This document shows, piece by piece, positions 60,928 to 64,000 of a stretch of 64,000 nt of DNA (position 1 is the stretch's first letter; every line of letters begins with the position of its first letter). The DNA is from Metarhizobium sp039808465. Its GTDB lineage: Bacteria > Pseudomonadota > Alphaproteobacteria > Rhizobiales > Rhizobiaceae. Position numbers and translations under genes: made by a program. The notes under the pieces were generated by a model, which saw only the letters and a list, made by a program, of their open reading frames with translations, was not told the DNA's origin and ran no database searches. The stretch covers positions 8,664 through 72,663 of the forward strand of contig JBDHTA010000001.1 of assembly GCA_039808465.1 (NCBI GenBank). The letters run 5' to 3'.

Positions 60928-62733
60928 ATGCCACAACCGAGCCCCCACCACCGGCCGCACGATTTCACCGGCGGCCTTGCGCGGCGCGAAGCCGGGGATT
61001 TCACCACCGACCGGCGCGTTCTGGCGCTGATCGGCATGGCGCTGATCGTCGGCACCGGCGGCGCGCTGGCCGCCCGGCTGCTCGTCAGCCTGATCGCCCT
61101 CGTCACCAACCTCGCCTGGTTCGGGCAGGCGAGCCTTGCGGCCAGCGCGCCCGCCGATGCGCCGCGCTCGCTCTGGACGGTGGCGATCCCCGTCATCGGC
61201 GGCCTTGCCATCGGCCTGATGGCCCGCTTCGGCTCGGAAAAGATCCGTGGCCACGGCATTCCCGAAGCCATCGAGGCGATCCTGATCGGCGGAAGCCGCA
61301 TGTCGCCGAAGGTCGCCATCCTGAAGCCGCTGTCCTCGGCGATCTCCATCGGCACGGGCGGGCCGTTCGGCGCGGAAGGGCCGATCATCATGACCGGCGG
61401 GGCGATCGGCTCGCTGTTCGCCCAGTGCTTCCATCTCAGTTCAGCCGAGCGCAAGACGCTTCTGGTGGCGGGCGCCGCCGCGGGCATGACCGCCATCTTC
61501 GGCTCACCCATCGCCGCCGTGACGCTCGCCGTCGAATTGCTGCTGTTCGAATGGAAGCCGCGAAGCTTCATTCCCGTCGCGATCGCCGCCTGCGTCTCGG
61601 CCTGCTGGCGGCCTTTCCTGTTCGAAGCGGGCGCGCTGTTTCCCCGGCAGTTTCATATGGATCTGCCCTGGTGGGGCATCGGCCTCTGCGCCGTGATGGG
61701 CATCGTCAGCGGCCTGCAATCCGGCCTGCTCACGGCGCTGCTCTACCGCATCGAGGATGCTTTCGAGGCGCTGCCAATCCACTGGATGTGGTGCCCGGCG
61801 ATCGGCGGGCTCGCCGTCGGCCTTGGCGGCCTGATCGAGCCGCGCGCGCTTGGCGTCGGCTACGACATCATCGACGGGCTGCTGAACAGCCGCATGCTGC
61901 CGCAAGCCGTGGTGACGATCCTGCTGGTGAAGGCGGCAATCTAGCTGGTGTCGCTGTCGTCGGGCACATCCGGCGGCGTGCTTGCGCCGCTGCTCATTCT
62001 CGGCGGCGCGCTCGGCTGGCTGGCCGGGCTGGTGTTTCCCGGCGATCCCGGCTTCTGGGCGCTTCTCGGCATGGCCGCGATGATGGGCGGAACCATGCGG
62101 GCGCCGCTGACCGGCACGTTCTTCGCCGTCGAGCTGACCGGCGATGTCTCCAGCCTGCTGCCGCTTCTGGCCGCAACGATTTCCGCCTATGCCGTGACGG
62201 TGCTGCTGCTGCGCCGCTCGATCCTGACGGAGAAGATCGCCCGCCGGGGCCAGCACGTCACCCGCGAATACGGCATCGATCCCTTCGAATATACCCGCGC
62301 CCGCGACATCATGATCACCCGGGTCGACACGCTTCCCGCCGATATGCGCGTGCGCGACGCCTCCGCCTTCTTCGCGACCACCGAGCGGACGCACCGCATC
62401 TACCCTGTCATCGACGCAGCGGGCAGGCTGAAGGGCGTCGTCTCGCGCGGCGATGCGCTGCGCTGGCAGCAGGATCCGGCGCTTGCCGACCAGATCCTCG
62501 ACGAGCGCATCTCCGACAGCTCCGTTCCCGTCGCCCATCCCGAGGATACGATCGGCTATGTCGCCGATCTCATGCTGGCGACCGATGCCGGGCGCATTCC
62601 CGTGGTTGATCCGCAAACCGGCCGCCTTCAGGGCCTCGTCGCCCGCAAGGATCTGCTGCGGCTGCGCCACGCCGCCAATGCCAGCGAGAACGAGCGCAAG
62701 CCCTATCTGCGGCCGGGAAAAGCCGGATCATGA
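60928..62733 (+). pseudogene. ClC-family chloride channel with CBS domains, interrupted by in-frame amber codon
   Basis: One reading frame of 602 codons encodes a ClC protein plus a C-terminal CBS pair, but codon 339 (61942-61944) is TAG. Before it lie GHGIPEAIEAI, GTGGPFGAEGP (with the gating Glu) and about ten helices; after it the sequence resumes in the same frame with SSGTSGGVLAPLLILGGALG (chloride-site motif) and then CBS modules (DIMITRVDTLPADMRVRDA; SVPVAHPEDTIGYVADLM). Homologs commonly read KxxIW here, so TGG to TAG is the likely change. No other damage is visible. The product would be truncated in the membrane domain unless the stop is suppressed or is a sequence error. Confidence 0.85.
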
Positions 62734-62850
62734 CATCGGGCTTCATTCATAAGTGCAGCTAATGCCCGTATCCCGATTATCCCGTCTAATCCGATCCTTC
62801 CGGAAGCGCTATCTTTCCCCTCGAACAATGCTTCAGGAAAGGAAACCCCG

Positions 62851-63789
62851 ATGAAAGCCGTCACCTTCAGGAACAGAAGCTGGGATGTCGCCGCCGATCT
62901 GCATCTGCCCGATGATTTCGATCCGGCCGGGACATATGCGGCGGTGATCTGCGCCCATCCGATCAGCAGCTGCAAGGAGCAGACCGCTGGCAACATCTAC
63001 GCGAAGGCGCTGGCCAAAGCCGGTTTCGTCGCGCTCGCCTTCGATGCGTCGACGCAAGGGGCAAGCGGCGGCGAGCCGCGCTTCAGCGAGGATCCGGCCA
63101 TGCGCGTCGAGGATTTCCGCTGCGCCGTCGATTATCTCGTCACGCAGCCCTTTATCGATGAGAACCGCATCGGCGTTCTCGGCGTCTGCGGCGGCGGCGG
63201 TTATGCCGCCAATGTCTCGATGACCGAAAAGCGCATCAAGGCCGTGGGCACCGTTGTCGGCGCCAATTACGGCCGCCTGATGCGCGACGGCGACATGTCG
63301 CCGGACGCCGCCCTGAAGACGCTCGAAGCGCTCGGCAGGCAGCGCACCGCCGAAGCCCGCGGCGCCGATCCGCTGATCACCGGTTACATTCCCTTCGCCA
63401 GCCAGGCGGAGCGCGAACAGGCGGGCGTGACGAATATCGATCTGGTCGAGGCCATCGATTATTATCTCACCCCGCGCGGCCAGCAGCCGGGCTCCACCAA
63501 CAGGCTGCGCTTCACAAGCCTCGGCCCGGCGTTGGGCTGGGACGCCTATCACCTCGCCGAAGCGCTTCTGACGCAGCCGCTGCACATCGTCATCGGCAGC
63601 GTTCCCGGCGCCTTCGGCTCCTACAGCGACGGCTTCGAGCTTTACCGCCGCGCCCGCTCGCAGGAAAAGACGCTCCAGATCGTCGAAGGCGCAAGCCATT
63701 ACGACCTCTACGACCAGCCCGAAGCGACCGGTCAGGCGCTGGAGCAGCTCATTCCCTTCTACCGGAAGCATCTCGGCGCGGCCGCCTGA
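62851..63789 (+). CDS. Alpha/beta hydrolase with Cys nucleophile (dienelactone-hydrolase-like)
   Basis: The 312-residue alpha/beta hydrolase opens with a beta-hairpin (MKAVTFRNRSWDVAADLHLP). The nucleophile elbow reads GVLGVCGGGGYAA, so Cys113 replaces the usual Ser; the acid and His are likely in the IVIGSVPGAFGSYSDG and EGASHYDLYDQ regions (His near 281). Cys at the elbow is typical of dienelactone hydrolases and the related YcjY-like proteins. There is no signal peptide. AGGAAAGGAAA lies upstream. Substrate unknown; the neighbours give no hint. Confidence 0.82.
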   Translation: MKAVTFRNRSWDVAADLHLPDDFDPAGTYAAVICAHPISSCKEQTAGNIYAKALAKAGFVALAFDASTQGASGGEPRFSEDPAMRVEDFRCAVDYLVTQPFIDENRIGVLGVCGGGGYAANVSMTEKRIKAVGTVVGANYGRLMRDGDMSPDAALKTLEALGRQRTAEARGADPLITGYIPFASQAEREQAGVTNIDLVEAIDYYLTPRGQQPGSTNRLRFTSLGPALGWDAYHLAEALLTQPLHIVIGSVPGAFGSYSDGFELYRRARSQEKTLQIVEGASHYDLYDQPEATGQALEQLIPFYRKHLGAAA

Positions 63790-63809
63790 AACCCGGTCCG
63801 CCCATCGCG

Positions 63810-63831
63810 CCGGCGGGCCGCCGCCCGCCGG
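63810..63831. terminator. Hairpin between convergent genes
   Basis: CCGGCGGGC (63810-63818) pairs perfectly with GCCCGCCGG (63823-63831) across a 4-base loop. Only two T residues follow, so termination strength is uncertain. Confidence 0.45.
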
Positions 63832-63854
63832 TTGAGGCGGAAATCCGGCCCCGT

Positions 63855-64000
63855 TCAGAACGGGACCGAAAGCTTCAGGTTGCCCGCATAGCTCCTGTAT
63901 CCGTCGCCGAAGGCCGCGTGGCCCGAGACGCGCAGGGAGGCGCGGTTTTCCAGCAGGACAGTGATGCCCGCCGCGACATCCACGAACACGGGATCGGGCG
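63855..64000 (-). CDS. C-terminus of an autotransporter/outer-membrane beta-barrel protein (truncated by window edge)
   Basis: The minus-strand frame enters from the window end and stops at TGA (63857-63855). The visible ~47 residues alternate in barrel style (FVDVAAGITVLLENRASLRVSGHAAF) and finish GNLKLSVPF, with the terminal Phe that marks outer-membrane barrel proteins. This matches the last strands of an autotransporter beta-domain. The passenger is outside the window. Confidence 0.65.
   Translation of the reverse strand, partial: PDPVFVDVAAGITVLLENRASLRVSGHAAFGDGYRSYAGNLKLSVPF

Noticed and set aside
61948..62733. Independent CBS/membrane protein starting right after the ClC amber codon
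   Set aside because: It is in the same frame, begins in the middle of a ClC chloride-site helix and has no ribosome binding site; it is better read as the second part of one interrupted gene.

Overview
The window is one contiguous, gene-dense, GC-rich stretch of bacterial chromosome or megaplasmid. Gene content points to an alphaproteobacterium of the Hyphomicrobiales (Rhizobiales) type, probably near Rhizobiaceae/Brucellaceae. The evidence is many ABC uptake operons, a Smo-type polyol locus, a hydroxyproline operon built like the rhizobial hyp genes, fused indolepyruvate ferredoxin oxidoreductase, and dispersed rhizobial-style intergenic mosaic repeats. I cannot name genus or species. No tRNA, rRNA, CRISPR array, IS element or phage gene was seen.

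Layout. 1-4.8 kb: two unrecognised proteins, a DyP peroxidase/encapsulin nanocompartment pair, a DUF2171 protein and an acetylpolyamine amidohydrolase. 4.8-13.5 kb: a polyol (galactitol/sorbitol type) locus with divergent arms, comprising ABC transporter, tagatose-6-phosphate-type enzyme, sugar kinase, polyol dehydrogenase and LacI regulator. 13.5-17.5 kb: four overlapping genes (GtrA, GT2, ArnT-like GT, YdjC deacetylase) that look like a lipid A or envelope aminosugar pathway. 17.4-22.7 kb: a six-PAS hybrid histidine kinase, a PepSY-like secreted protein and a glycine-zipper stress protein. 22.9-27.4 kb: recQ, nagA and a SIS-domain deaminase/isomerase. 27.7-41.3 kb: an aromatic or 2-hydroxy-acid region, with FAD oxidase and indolepyruvate oxidoreductase divergent from an AcuI-type reductase and enoyl-CoA hydratase, then feruloyl-CoA-synthase-like ligase, GntR regulator and a PotD-type ABC importer. 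41.4-47 kb: DeoR regulator, inositol-phosphatase-family enzyme and an Fbp/Afu-type ABC importer. 47.2-50 kb: a large Orn/Lys/Arg decarboxylase. 50.1-60.3 kb: a ten-gene hydroxyproline-type catabolic and uptake operon with a divergent GntR gene. 60.3-64 kb: MarR regulator, a ClC channel gene broken by an in-frame amber codon, an alpha/beta hydrolase and the end of a beta-barrel protein.

The main logic is scavenging of plant- and soil-derived compounds, each transporter sitting beside its catabolic enzymes and a local regulator. The most interesting signals are: (i) a 13-base word shared by two control regions 4.7 kb apart, tying the indolepyruvate/FAD-oxidase/AcuI genes to the GntR/ligase/ABC genes; (ii) the NaxD/FlmK-like glycosylation operon; (iii) the single amber codon replacing a probable Trp in ClC; (iv) the Ser/Cys proline-racemase-family enzyme with two extra dehydrogenases in the hydroxyproline operon; (v) a perfect 10-base inverted repeat upstream of that operon; (vi) composite intergenic repeats.
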